Positions 41,227 to 50,832 of a stretch of DNA of 64,000 nt are shown here, piece after piece; position 1 is the first letter of the stretch, and every line of letters starts with the position of its first letter. The notes beneath the pieces are model-generated. The model was not told the origin of the DNA. It did not search any database and saw only the letters and a list, made by a program, of their open reading frames with translations. The DNA is taken from NCBI GenBank assembly GCA_024707265.1, contig JANQAB010000004.1:868001-932000 (forward strand), read 5' to 3'. The translations under genes were made by a program, and so were the position numbers. This stretch comes from Sporocytophaga sp. Lineage in GTDB: Bacteria > Bacteroidota > Bacteroidia > Cytophagales > Cytophagaceae.

Positions 41227-43347
41227 ATGACCAGACTTATATTCACTTTCATCTTCACCCTGTTTTTACAAAGTATTCTCTCCAACAATGCAGCCCTTGC
41301 ACAAATGAATTCAGTAGTTCCCGGCGGAGACTGGAGAGATACGAACGGGAATCTTATATCAGCGACTGAAGGCGGAATCATAAACGTAGACGGTGTGTAT
41401 TACCTCTGGGGTATGGACCGTTCAAAATCCAACTATACATTTGAAGGCATAAACCTCTATTCTTCCCCGGATCTTAAAAACTGGACTTTCGTTAATCAGA
41501 TTCTTAAAAAAACTTCTCATGCTGAACTCAATAACGGAGCTGTTGTGGAACGGGCCAAGTTGTTACACAATAAAAAGACCGGCCAGTTTATCATCTGGAT
41601 GCATTATGAGGGATACAATGCCTACAGCGTTGCAGAAGTTGGCTATGCTACCTGTAATACCATCGGCGGTAACTATACTTTCCGCTCACATTTCAGACCT
41701 ATGAATATTGACAGCAGAGATATCAATGTCTACCAGGATACGGATGGCAAGGCATATCTTATTTGTACAACAAAAGGGAACCAGAATGTGAGCCTTTTTG
41801 AACTGGATGAAAATTATACCGGCATTGTAAAAGAAGTTTACAGAGGTTCGGCCAGTAATGATATGGAATGTGAAGGGCATGCCATCATAAAGACCGGAGG
41901 ATATTATTTCTGGCTCATGTCCTGGTGCACAGGCTGGGATTTCAACGATAATCGTTTTTTCTACTCGAGAACACTTGCAGGTCCGTGGACGAGTGGAGGA
42001 AATATTGCAGTCACGAATACTCATACTTATGAATCCCAGGTTGGTTTTGCAGTTCCTGTTGTCGGTAAGGAGACCACTACCTTTTTGTACATGGGAGATC
42101 GCTGGTCTGTCAACAATTTTGCGATGTCCAGGATCGTGCTTCTACCGATTACTGTTTCCGGAACAAAACTTAGTGTAGGCTGGAATGATCAGTATAATAT
42201 TGATACCAAAACCGGTGTATGGGCTCCTGGAGCTGCAAACTTTCAAAATGGAGTTTATAAAATCACAGCAAAACATTCAGGAAAAGTCTTGGACACTAAC
42301 GGAAGCTCTGTTCAGCAACAGAATTATACCGGCTCATCTAGTCAGCATTGGAGAATTCAAAATCTGGGAGCTTCTTTTTTCAGAATCACCAATATCGAGA
42401 GTGGAAAAGTTATTGATATAAACGGAGCATCAAGAGATGCTGGAGCAAAGGCTATTCAGTACAACTGGAATGATGCCTATAATCAGAAATGGCAGATCAT
42501 TGATTGCGGAGACGGATACCATAGATTGGTTAGTGTTAATACTTTGGGAAAAGCACTTCAGATATCCGGAGCATCAGATGCAGCAGGAGCCAATGCCGAA
42601 TTGGGCGTCTTTAATTACAGCAACAACCAGTTATGGGAAATCAGCGCTGTAAGCGACAAAATTCAATCGGGTAACACCTACAGGATTGTTAACAGAACAA
42701 GCAATAAAGTTCTGGATGGTATTGCAGATCAGGTTGTGCAGAATAGTGCAGGAAATTCAGGAAGCCAGATATGGGAAGTCACTGATCTGAGGAACGGTTA
42801 TTATTCTATTGCCAATTCTCTGGATGGAAAGTTGTTAAGTAATGATCATTCTGTCACCAATCTGGATCCCATTGTGTTAAGTGATTCAGAGGATATATCA
42901 TTTGCAGAAGAATGGCAGATCACGGATATGGGTAATGGCTATTTCAGTATCACTAACAGAATGAGCGGAAAGGTGCTTGACAACAAAGATGGTGAACTAA
43001 CAGATGGTAACCCTGTAGTACAGTATTCTGATTATTCTTCCAACAACAACAATCAGCAGTGGAGTTTACAGGCTGCGGATATTATAACCTCCGTTTCAGA
43101 TTTTTCAGTCTCCTCACAAATAAAGGTTTATCCTAATCCTGCCAGAGAAAGAATACATGTATCTCTGGGAAATCTGAATGCCAGTAAAATTTCCCTTGTC
43201 GATTTGTGCGGAAAAGAAATTGTAACGGTATCAGGTATGTTACAAGGTGATCAGCACATTGAAACCGGCAAAGTGGGCAATGGCATTTATGTAATTGTAG
43301 TGGAAGGGGATGAGTTCAGGATCTCTTCAGGAATTGTGATAGAGTAA
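41227..43347 (+). CDS. GH43-like galactanase-type enzyme with ricin-type lectin domains and T9SS type A domain
   Basis: A 706-aa secreted protein. Signal peptide to about residue 26. The GH43 five-bladed domain (about 30-330) has GGIINVDGVYYLWGMDRS, ERAKLLHNKKTGQFIIWMHYEG, DSRDINVYQDTDGKAYLIC and a catalytic-type ECEGHAII, closest to the GH43_24 exo-beta-1,3-galactanase group. Then two ricin-like trefoils (about 335-480 and 485-615; repeated NxxSGKVLD, W.I and QxW motifs). The end is a sorting domain (KVYPNPARERIHVSLG). Two hairpins follow the stop. Galactan specificity is an inference. Confidence 0.85.
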   Translation: MTRLIFTFIFTLFLQSILSNNAALAQMNSVVPGGDWRDTNGNLISATEGGIINVDGVYYLWGMDRSKSNYTFEGINLYSSPDLKNWTFVNQILKKTSHAELNNGAVVERAKLLHNKKTGQFIIWMHYEGYNAYSVAEVGYATCNTIGGNYTFRSHFRPMNIDSRDINVYQDTDGKAYLICTTKGNQNVSLFELDENYTGIVKEVYRGSASNDMECEGHAIIKTGGYYFWLMSWCTGWDFNDNRFFYSRTLAGPWTSGGNIAVTNTHTYESQVGFAVPVVGKETTTFLYMGDRWSVNNFAMSRIVLLPITVSGTKLSVGWNDQYNIDTKTGVWAPGAANFQNGVYKITAKHSGKVLDTNGSSVQQQNYTGSSSQHWRIQNLGASFFRITNIESGKVIDINGASRDAGAKAIQYNWNDAYNQKWQIIDCGDGYHRLVSVNTLGKALQISGASDAAGANAELGVFNYSNNQLWEISAVSDKIQSGNTYRIVNRTSNKVLDGIADQVVQNSAGNSGSQIWEVTDLRNGYYSIANSLDGKLLSNDHSVTNLDPIVLSDSEDISFAEEWQITDMGNGYFSITNRMSGKVLDNKDGELTDGNPVVQYSDYSSNNNNQQWSLQAADIITSVSDFSVSSQIKVYPNPARERIHVSLGNLNASKISLVDLCGKEIVTVSGMLQGDQHIETGKVGNGIYVIVVEGDEFRISSGIVIE

Positions 43348-43373
43348 TGGTTTATGTGAGTTTTAAGGGAGCG

Positions 43374-43403
43374 ATAATTAAAATGGCTGGCCATTTTAAT
43401 TAT
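43374..43403. terminator. Hairpin after the GH43 gene
   Basis: Near-perfect 14-bp stem (43374-43387 with 43390-43403), 2-nt loop, then TTTG. Confidence 0.6.
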
Positions 43404-43409
43404 TTGTAA

Positions 43410-43450
43410 TAAGTGGGTACAGTATATTATATATAGTGTGTACCCACTTA
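43410..43450. terminator. Second hairpin between convergent genes
   Basis: 12-bp stem TAAGTGGGTACA/TGTACCCACTTA with a 17-nt A+T-rich loop, between GH43 and SYLF genes; could serve both strands. Confidence 0.6.
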
Positions 43451-43512
43451 AAGCTCAGCATTCGTTCTGCCAATAGTTGCAGAGGTGTGAGGATGAGCTT
43501 ACCAATATTATA

Positions 43513-44229
43513 TTAATCCTTCTTACGAGACTCCGGAGGACGTTGTTTTGAGGATTGGTTTTCCCTGTTCTCCTGATCCTCGCCTCCTTCTTCATTTTCA
43601 TTTTCACTTTCACCTTTTGCCCCTTCGGTTGTACGCATCTTTCCAAGCACTGTTGGTTTGAAGACGAACTTCTGTATACCTATGTCCAAATCCAGAAGCA
43701 TACCGCCTTCGTTGAATACAAAGGCTACAGTACCTGCTCCGAATCCTTTTGAAGCCTGCGCTCCGGCTTTCACGATAGCGACTCCTGCATCAGCAGCAAA
43801 TGAGTATTTACCGGCCTTGAATTGTTTCCAGGTCTCTTCGTTGTTGAAGACGATCATTTGGTGAAAGTTTGTTCCACCTACCTGTACACCAAGGGTGACC
43901 TTACCTATTCCTGCATAGCCGATTACGCGGTCTTTCACAAATACTTCACCAACACCATAGTCCCCGCCGAGTACCAGAGATGCACTACCAATAGCAGGAA
44001 TTACTGCGAAACCATATGATTTTTCAAGCAATTCCTTAACAGAAGGCTGTTTCTCCTGTAAAATGTTCATGGCAGCTATACATTCTGAGTGTAGTGTACG
44101 TCCGAGCTTGGCATCCTTTTCAAGGGCTTGAAAAGGGCCGTGCTTTCCGACTTTTTCACCGAACTCACTGGCCTTGTCACTAAGTTTATCTTTCAGTTTA
44201 TTCCATTTTTCTTTAATTCCTAATTCCAT
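43513..44229 (-). CDS. SYLF/YSC84-domain lipid-binding-like protein
   Basis: A 238-aa protein: N-terminal helical segment (MELGIKEKWNKLKDKLSDKASEFG), then the SYLF domain (about 35-205) with KSYGFAVIPAIGSASLVLGGDYGVGEVFVKD, the motif SFAADAGVAIVKAG, and KGFGAGTVAFVFNEGGMLLDLDIG. The tail is acidic and disordered (ENENEEGGEDQENRENQ). SYLF proteins bind phosphoinositides in eukaryotes; bacterial roles are unclear. No signal peptide. Its leader resembles those of paralogs A and B. Confidence 0.85.
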   Translation of the reverse strand: MELGIKEKWNKLKDKLSDKASEFGEKVGKHGPFQALEKDAKLGRTLHSECIAAMNILQEKQPSVKELLEKSYGFAVIPAIGSASLVLGGDYGVGEVFVKDRVIGYAGIGKVTLGVQVGGTNFHQMIVFNNEETWKQFKAGKYSFAADAGVAIVKAGAQASKGFGAGTVAFVFNEGGMLLDLDIGIQKFVFKPTVLGKMRTTEGAKGESENENEEGGEDQENRENQSSKQRPPESRKKD

Positions 44230-44475
44230 ATAATTCTCCTTTCCATTTTCATCTTACCCCTACTAATTCTCAACAAATTTCAGGCACTTATAATTTTCTA
44301 TATTCATTATTTCATTATTGTAGCGGACAGGGAACTAAAGTAAAAAGTTAAAAGTCAAAAGTTTAAAGTTGAAATTCCCCAATAAAGGGCAGTTGATAGA
44401 AGTATGAAGGTAATAATCAAAATGCCCAAACTGTTCTTTGTCAGTTGGGGTTAAAGTGTGAGAGTCCACATCAAA

Positions 44476-44736
44476 TTAGCTTCTCAGAGCTTTTTCTTTA
44501 TCTTGGGCGGAGGTAATAACCTTTATTACTTCATAATCAACAGTCCTTTGTTCATATTCACCCATTCCTGCATTTTTTTCATCTGAATCACTTTCCATTA
44601 CTTGATAACAGGTGGTTAAGTTTTCATCAATCCAGCTATTATTGTAATGGACTCCTTCAGGAATTTTTCGTCCGGCTTTATCAAGTTCCTGATATATTTC
44701 TTTTGCTTTTCAAGGGTGGAAGCGTTCAATAATCAT
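44476..44736 (-). pseudogene. DUF3303 family protein with in-frame TGA
   Basis: Minus strand from ATG 44736: MIIERFHP, then TGA, then KAKEIYQELDKAGRKIPEGV, NNSWIDENLTTCYQVMESDS, VDYEVIKVITSAQDKEKALRS and stop. This is the short DUF3303 family in every part except the stop at codon 9, where relatives normally have a Gly (HPG). A single base change from GGA would restore it. Whether this is a real nonsense mutation or sequence error is open. Confidence 0.7.
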
Positions 44737-44907
44737 ATAAAGCCTAATGATAAGTTTTATCATTGGTTGAAAAAAAAGAAATTTAGTTGTAAAGTGTTGA
44801 ATACAAAAAATGTTGTGGAGTGATTGTGCAAAAAAAATGGACAATGGCTTTTAAAGTATTATATGAAGTTATATAACAATACTCTTTTCTGAGAGTTTGC
44901 AACATGC

Positions 44908-45840
44908 ATGAGACAGGTTTTAAGAACTGTTTTTATTATTGGAGTATTGGTTTTCGAATTTGCATCTTCAGCAAAAGCTCAACAAAATTGTTTGCCTGGT
45001 TTTGCCGGACTTATGTGTGGTAGTCAATCAGATCCTGGTATTTTTGGTATTGCCTATGGTTGGGGAATGGATGTTAATAAGGTAGCTGACAGAAACGGCA
45101 AAATATATTCTTTCCCTAATGGGGACGTGCTACATTTAAAAGCTCCTTCCTTAAGTATAGTTGTTGTTACCAGGAAGAAAATACTTGGTGGGAATTACAG
45201 TTTTTCTGTAGCAGGAGCGATCTGTAATTCCCGACTCGAAACTCCCAACATTATCAGTGCAAATGAATCTTATCCTTATGGAATTACTTCTACCTACATA
45301 CAGCCCTTCAGTCTAGGATGGAGAACATCATGTGCTGATTTTATTGCAGGTTATGCGGTTTATATTCCTACAGGTAAATGGGTCTGGCGAGGCCAACATA
45401 ATTATGGTTTGGGAATGTGGACACAGGAGTTCAATATTGGTACAACTGTTTACCTGAATCATAAAAAAAATATTCATTTTGCAATAGAAGCCAACTACGA
45501 CATCAATAGTAAAAAGAAAGGAGTTTCTTATCGAACCGGTTGGCCTCTGACATTACAGGGGGGGCTGGGAACTAACTATGGTAATCCGGACAAGCTATTA
45601 AGTGGCTGGCTCGGAGTCGCAGGATTTGCACAATGGATTACAGTAAGAACAAAGTATGATTTAGACTTAGGTCCCATCGATGGTCCATATGCCCATATTT
45701 ATGGGTTAGGTCCGGAGCTGGTTGTATTAAAAGGCGGACTTACATTTCGTTACTTAATAGAGTTTGGAGCTAAAAGCAATTATGCAGGATCGATCTGGTG
45801 TGTGATGTTGAATTGGCAGATAAAAAAGTTGAATGCTTAA
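44908..45840 (+). CDS. Outer-membrane beta-barrel of the MetA-pathway/phenol-degradation type
   Basis: A 310-aa protein with a signal peptide (cut near AKAQQ). The mature part alternates polar and hydrophobic residues across many strands (FGIAYGWGMDVNK, NYSFSVAGAICNS, SLGWRTSCADFIAGYAVYIPTGKW, NYGLGMWTQEFNIGTTVYLN), fitting PF13557 (Phenol_MetA_deg). Likely a channel for hydrophobic or aromatic compounds, by family analogy only. Followed by a short AAAGT-type repeat tract. Confidence 0.8.
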   Translation: MRQVLRTVFIIGVLVFEFASSAKAQQNCLPGFAGLMCGSQSDPGIFGIAYGWGMDVNKVADRNGKIYSFPNGDVLHLKAPSLSIVVVTRKKILGGNYSFSVAGAICNSRLETPNIISANESYPYGITSTYIQPFSLGWRTSCADFIAGYAVYIPTGKWVWRGQHNYGLGMWTQEFNIGTTVYLNHKKNIHFAIEANYDINSKKKGVSYRTGWPLTLQGGLGTNYGNPDKLLSGWLGVAGFAQWITVRTKYDLDLGPIDGPYAHIYGLGPELVVLKGGLTFRYLIEFGAKSNYAGSIWCVMLNWQIKKLNA

Positions 45841-45899
45841 AGTCAAATGTTTAATGCGAAAAGCTAAAAGTTTATGCTGGGAGGTAGTAATCATTTAAT

Positions 45900-46184
45900 T
45901 TATTTTGGATAGTAAATCAACAAATCTATCATCACATAGGAAAAAAATATCAGAATCAGAAAAGTACTCCAGACAATTCCTGAGGCAATAAGGGAAATAT
46001 GAGGTTTGTATACTTTAAATTTTGCCTTAACCCTTAGACAAATTATAGTAACAATAACAACAATTATAATATCAAGGTAATAGTACTCTGGTATCGGAAG
46101 GAAAAATTTAAAGAATATAAAATATACAATGAGACTTCCTATGAAAACAAGCACCGAAGTATTCTTTTTTAGTTTACTTTCCAT
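45900..46184 (-). CDS. Small integral membrane protein, unknown
   Basis: A 94-aa protein with three hydrophobic helices (VLVFIGSLIVYFIFFKFFL, YLDIIIVVIVTIICL, LIASGIVWSTFLILIFFS). It follows the cytochrome gene by about 11 bp on the same strand, so they are probably co-transcribed. No family recognised. Confidence 0.6.
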   Translation of the reverse strand: MESKLKKNTSVLVFIGSLIVYFIFFKFFLPIPEYYYLDIIIVVIVTIICLRVKAKFKVYKPHISLIASGIVWSTFLILIFFSYVMIDLLIYYPK

Positions 46185-46195
46185 ACAGATTGGTA

Positions 46196-47853
46196 CTATT
46201 GTTCTGTCATAATTGGGTTACATTCTATATAATTGATAATATCTCTTATATTATTCTCTGACAATTCAGGGAATGATTTCATCTCTGCCATACCGTATTG
46301 ATTATACAATTCAACTGCATATCGATCTCCACTTCCTATCACTTTCTGTGAATTCTGAACAACCGAAACTATCCATTTCATACTTCTTCTTCTCGATATC
46401 CCTTTTAACGCCGGACCAACTAATTCTTTTGTCAAGGCATGACATGGAGAACAGTTAGCCTTGAATAATCGAGATCCGTTTGCATATTCCTCTTTATGTC
46501 CGCAGTCACATGGAAAAGCTTTCATCTTTAATTGCTCCATGAATTCACGTTCACGAAGCAATTGTTGCTGTCTTTGCTTTTCTTTGTAAAAAACCTTCTG
46601 ATAATTCAGATCAAGGAATATGCTATTCTCTTTTTTATAATTTCTGTTGAACTGAGCTAAGTTTTCTCTCAGGGTTGAATCGTCAATGGACTTAAGATTT
46701 AACTCAACATTTACTTTTTCCCGAGCAACGAAATATTGAATTCCGTAAAATGGTTTTTCATCTTTATATGCAACCCCGATAGCTACTGCTGGTTGGTCTT
46801 TAATTAATAATAAAATATTGTCCTGGTTATATGGATGATCAAAATGAATCCTGTCTTTGGTGTTCAAGGCAAAGATGCTTTTAATATTTTGATTTATAAT
46901 ATAGACATAAGCTCTGTCAAAGGTGTTACCATCTTTAACCACTACATTCTTCTCTCCCCGTATTGTGGAGGAAAGAACTTCTTTGTCAATATTTACCCAT
47001 CCCTGGTGAGTAAGTTTAAATCCGAATTTATTCATCCTATAGTGAAACCTTTTAGTCAGAAGCTTATCATATTCATTTCTTATTTTTTCTGCTTTTTCAT
47101 CTTCTTTTTCCAATTTTTCAGCATAGCTCTTCCTGATTTTATCAAGTTCTTTTTCCGTCTTCTTTAATTGTTGATGGTAGAAGTCAGCGAGCTTTTTAAC
47201 AATTCTGTCGTCGGTTTTTACTTTGGTTAACTTCTCTTTGGCAAACTGTTTAAAACGCTGTTCTAATTCCGGTTTTTCTTTTAAAGCTACCGCTGCCAGG
47301 CTGTCACATTCCCAAAGATTGCGATCCAGGTTGTTGATATAAATGTCTAATACCTCTGATCACAGGTTTTAAAAATTACTTTTAGTAGTGATACAAACTC
47401 TCTGGTAGAGATCAGGGTATTGTTAAACTGTTTTGATTTAAGAACCTTTATAGATGCAGGTTTAATTCCACAATCAGAGCAAGAGTGATTGAAAAAACTG
47501 TCAGTAAGCGCTTCTGATTGATTATCCAGTGAATAATAAAAACTGTCAATAAGTGCTTTTGTGGTTGTTTTATAGTTTCTGAAGGGCATACCCTGAGCTA
47601 CTGTAGATTCAAATTCTTCAGGATAAAAATCAAGCAATTCCAGATCGACGGGGACTAACCATTTTTCCATTGGTTTCGGATCTTGCCAGCGAATTTTACC
47701 ATCTTTATTTCTCACTCCTTTGTATACCATGAACCCTTCTATCTCATTGCTGACAGGAGATTCAAAATATATTGGATTGTTTGGATTCACATGAATGTTC
47801 TTTTCGTTGTTAAAAAAGAAGTTAAAAGAAGAATTAAGATGAGGATTATCAAA
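46196..47853 (-). pseudogene. c-type cytochrome-domain protein broken by frameshifts
   Basis: Three minus-strand pieces form one protein. Piece 1 (about 47853-47820): signal-like KLLIILILILLLTSF, in a frame of its own. Piece 2 (47790-47347): NPIYFESPV, WQDPKPMEKWLVPVDLELLD, CSDCGIKP, REFVSLLKVIFKTCDQ. Piece 3 (about 47359-46196): EVLDIYINNLDRNLWECDSLAAVAL, long helical linker, then a cytochrome c motif CSPCHAL (CxxCH) with Pro-rich LVGPALKG and Met ligand region GMAEMKSFP. One base added near T6 at 47812-47817 and one near 47355 would restore the reading. All motifs remain, so decay is recent or artefactual. Likely periplasmic electron carrier. Confidence 0.75.
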
Positions 47854-47857
47854 AGTT

Positions 47858-48175
47858 TTATCTCCTCATATTTCCTTTAATTTTTCCTTTGTTATCCCAG
47901 TGACTCTTTATAATTTTTGTTTTGTCTCGTTCTTTTATTCTCCTCACAAAACATTCGCCAACAATATTCCCGTCGTCTCTTCTGGAACCGATAAATAATG
48001 TAACAGGTTCTCCGTATTCATTGGTGAAAAAGGTTATATCATTTCCACGAAACACATCATCAATCCTAGATGATGGAGTATATCGTTTATTAAGCTTGGC
48101 TTCAAGATCTTTTCCAATCCCTTTGCTGATTTTTTCTTTTTTTAACAAATGAGCTTCGTCTTTCCAGTCTTTCAT
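47858..48175 (-). CDS. Small conserved hypothetical protein
   Basis: A 105-aa soluble, basic protein. The ending SRRDDGNIVGECFVRRIKER and SHWDNKGKI resembles the end of a Bacteroidota family of unknown function (usually VIKDHWDNKGKAT). The reading frame ends in MRR overlapping the start of the disrupted cytochrome gene, suggesting an indel also near 47880. Function unknown. Confidence 0.55.
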   Translation of the reverse strand: MKDWKDEAHLLKKEKISKGIGKDLEAKLNKRYTPSSRIDDVFRGNDITFFTNEYGEPVTLFIGSRRDDGNIVGECFVRRIKERDKTKIIKSHWDNKGKIKGNMRR

Positions 48176-48453
48176 ATCTTTCTCTTTGGGTATATAACAA
48201 AAGCAAAAGCACTTTCTTTCTTATAGTTTATGGAAATCCGGATAGCATAAGAAGTTGTTGACGGGAACTATATTGAAATTTCCAGATGTGACACTTTAAG
48301 GAATAAGTAAATCCTTAAATCCTGTAAGTAAATCAGAATTTCTTTGACGCCAGTTTTAAAAATTTCTATTTTTTTTAATTAAACAAGTTACTTTTCGATT
48401 CGAATGATTGTATTCTTCCTTAAAATACTATTGGGAGGTATAAATTATTTTAA

Positions 48454-50682
48454 ATGAAATATTTAAAAAATAAAAAGCATATCCAATTGAGGATAGTGAA
48501 GCTAGTTCTGTTTCTGGGTCTTTTTTTTATTTTCACATTCAGCAACATTGCACAAACATTGGTACCCGCGAATAATTCTGTAAATGTGAGCAATGACATG
48601 CAGTTTAAGCTCACCTTTTCTGCAACACCTACTTTGCAAAGGTCAGGAAAAATAAGTTTGTATAAATCAAACGGAACTATAGTAGAAACAATTGATCTTT
48701 CCCAAATGCCTTCCGGAACGCCAATGTCTGCAACCTGGCCCTGGACAGAGACCCTTAACGGAACAACGATCAGAGTTATTCCGGTGACTGTTGATGGTAA
48801 GTCTGTCTATTTCAGATTCTCAATCAATGCTATGAACTTTAGCACTGGTTATTATATAACTGTCGATAAATCTGTTTTATCAAATGCTTCCTCACTTGGT
48901 TTCAATGGGATTACGGCGAACAACTGGAGTTTTACAACAAGATCCAAACCTGTTGCAGATTTGGAATACACTGTATCAGCAGACGGAACCGGAGACTTTG
49001 CAACGCTTCAGGGTGTTTTGAATTTCCTACCCACAGGTAATGCTAATGCTAAGATATTAGTGAAAAATGGAACGTATATCGGACTAGCCTTTATCAAGGG
49101 TAAGAATAAATTTACCATAGAAGGAGAAAGCAAATCGGGAGTAATTATCAAGGGGTATAACAATTCTAATTTAAACGCAAGTACGCATTGGAGATCTGTA
49201 GTGAATATTCAGGGTGATGATATCAATCTGATAAGCCTTACTTTTATCAATACAACCCCAAACGGAGGAACTCAGGCAGAAGCTTTGAAAGCAAACGGAG
49301 CCAGAATAGTTATTGCGAACTGTGATTTTTATAGTTTTCAGGATACTGTTTTGTTGGAAGGAAAAATCTATGTTAAGGACTGTATGCTGGAAGGGGATGT
49401 AGATTTTATTTGGGGTACAGGAACAGTTTTTTTCCAGTCATGTGAAATCAGAGCCAATGATAACGGTGGTTACAATGTTATGGCCAGAAACAATAACGCT
49501 GTTCATGGCTATGCCTTTGCGGATTGTAAACTTACGCGGACCTCTTCAGCCACTACTACACAATATTTGGGTAGAGATGCAGGAGCCAGTTATCCATATG
49601 CTGAGATTGTTTATCTCAATTGTACTCTTGGGCCCCATATTCCGGCAGTAGGATGGAGTTTAAACAGTTCTATAGATGCATCTAATATTATTTTCGCAGA
49701 ATACAGAAGTGTTAATGAATCAGGGGCATTGATAAATACTTCCGGAAGAAATTCTAAATCCAAACAGCTCACTGCAAGTCAGGCGGCTCAGTATAGAGAC
49801 CTGAACTGGTTTTTTAATGGTTGGGTTCCTGTTGTGCCGGCTTATGGTCTTAAAGATTGTGCAGGAGTTACAGGTGGTTCAGCCTTTATAGATGATTGCG
49901 GTATATGCGTTGGTGGCAATACAGGTAAAACAGGATGTGTTAAAGATTGCAACGGTGTGACAAACGGAACGGCAAACCTCGATATTTGCGGGCGCTGCAT
50001 AGGAGGGACAACAGGCAAAACCGCCTGCTCATCAGTAGGCGAGGCAGAAGATGAAGCCTGTAGTTTTGATGGAGTTCTTGAATCCAAAAATGTAGGCTTT
50101 TTTGGGACAGCATATATCAATGTAGACAATGCCGTTGGAACAAAGATTGTATTCTCAATTAATGCGGTCACTTCAGGCAATAAAACCATCAGTTTCAGAT
50201 ATGCCAATGGGGGAGCTAATGACAGGCAGGCTACAATTATATTGGATGGTAATGCTTTAAATTCCACATTAAGTTTTCCTAGTACAGGAGAATTTACTAT
50301 CTATAAAGCAGTAGATCTAACTTTAAACTTAAGTTCCGGTTCTCATTTTCTTGAACTTGTTTCTGTAACAACTGATGGACTTGCCAATATAGATCAGATA
50401 GGATATGTAAGTGCTGACATAAGCAAAGTCAGCTGTGAAGAAGTTGTGACTTCCATTGCTGATGAAAGTATTGCACAATTTATTGTTATATATCCCAATC
50501 CAAGTCAGAGTAGTTTCCATATTCAGGTTTCAGTACCTATGAGTATAGAGATTATAAATGCCGAAGGTAAAAAAATAAATACGTTTGACAATGTCACAGA
50601 ACTTGAATTTGGCAATGATTTAAAGCCTGGATTTTATTTTGCAAAGTTTCAAAACAAAGTATATAAGTTTGTGAAATATTAA
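48454..50682 (+). CDS. Pectin methylesterase (CE8) with Big_5-like, TSP3-like, CBM-like and T9SS domains
   Basis: A 742-aa secreted enzyme that demethylates homogalacturonan. Signal peptide to about 33; Big_5-like module (about 35-170); right-handed beta-helix CE8 domain (about 172-430) with the core EALKANGARIVIANCDFYSF, QDTVLL, GDVDFIWGTGTVFF and YLGRDAGA (Gln, two Asp and Arg of the active site). Then two Cys-rich calcium-type repeats (DCGICVGG, ICGRCIGG), a CBM6/35-like module (EAEDEACSF, to about 655), and a sorting domain (YPNPSQSSFHI). Intact. Terminator at 50779. Confidence 0.88.
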   Translation: MKYLKNKKHIQLRIVKLVLFLGLFFIFTFSNIAQTLVPANNSVNVSNDMQFKLTFSATPTLQRSGKISLYKSNGTIVETIDLSQMPSGTPMSATWPWTETLNGTTIRVIPVTVDGKSVYFRFSINAMNFSTGYYITVDKSVLSNASSLGFNGITANNWSFTTRSKPVADLEYTVSADGTGDFATLQGVLNFLPTGNANAKILVKNGTYIGLAFIKGKNKFTIEGESKSGVIIKGYNNSNLNASTHWRSVVNIQGDDINLISLTFINTTPNGGTQAEALKANGARIVIANCDFYSFQDTVLLEGKIYVKDCMLEGDVDFIWGTGTVFFQSCEIRANDNGGYNVMARNNNAVHGYAFADCKLTRTSSATTTQYLGRDAGASYPYAEIVYLNCTLGPHIPAVGWSLNSSIDASNIIFAEYRSVNESGALINTSGRNSKSKQLTASQAAQYRDLNWFFNGWVPVVPAYGLKDCAGVTGGSAFIDDCGICVGGNTGKTGCVKDCNGVTNGTANLDICGRCIGGTTGKTACSSVGEAEDEACSFDGVLESKNVGFFGTAYINVDNAVGTKIVFSINAVTSGNKTISFRYANGGANDRQATIILDGNALNSTLSFPSTGEFTIYKAVDLTLNLSSGSHFLELVSVTTDGLANIDQIGYVSADISKVSCEEVVTSIADESIAQFIVIYPNPSQSSFHIQVSVPMSIEIINAEGKKINTFDNVTELEFGNDLKPGFYFAKFQNKVYKFVKY

Positions 50683-50778
50683 GGAATTTAAAAATATTTA
50701 GGTAAAAGAATACACAATAGGAAAACCTTGGTATTATTATAAATATTGATCTGTAAATATATCAGTCTATAAAATAAA

Positions 50779-50806
50779 AAATCCGGAAAAGACCTTTTCC
50801 GGATTT
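50779..50806. terminator. Bidirectional terminator hairpin
   Basis: 13-bp stem AAATCCGGAAAAG/CTTTTCCGGATTT with a tiny loop, A-rich before and T/A-rich after, between convergent pectin methylesterase and barrel genes. Confidence 0.75.
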
Positions 50807-50832
50807 ATAATAGTAAAGGATAATGATATTTG

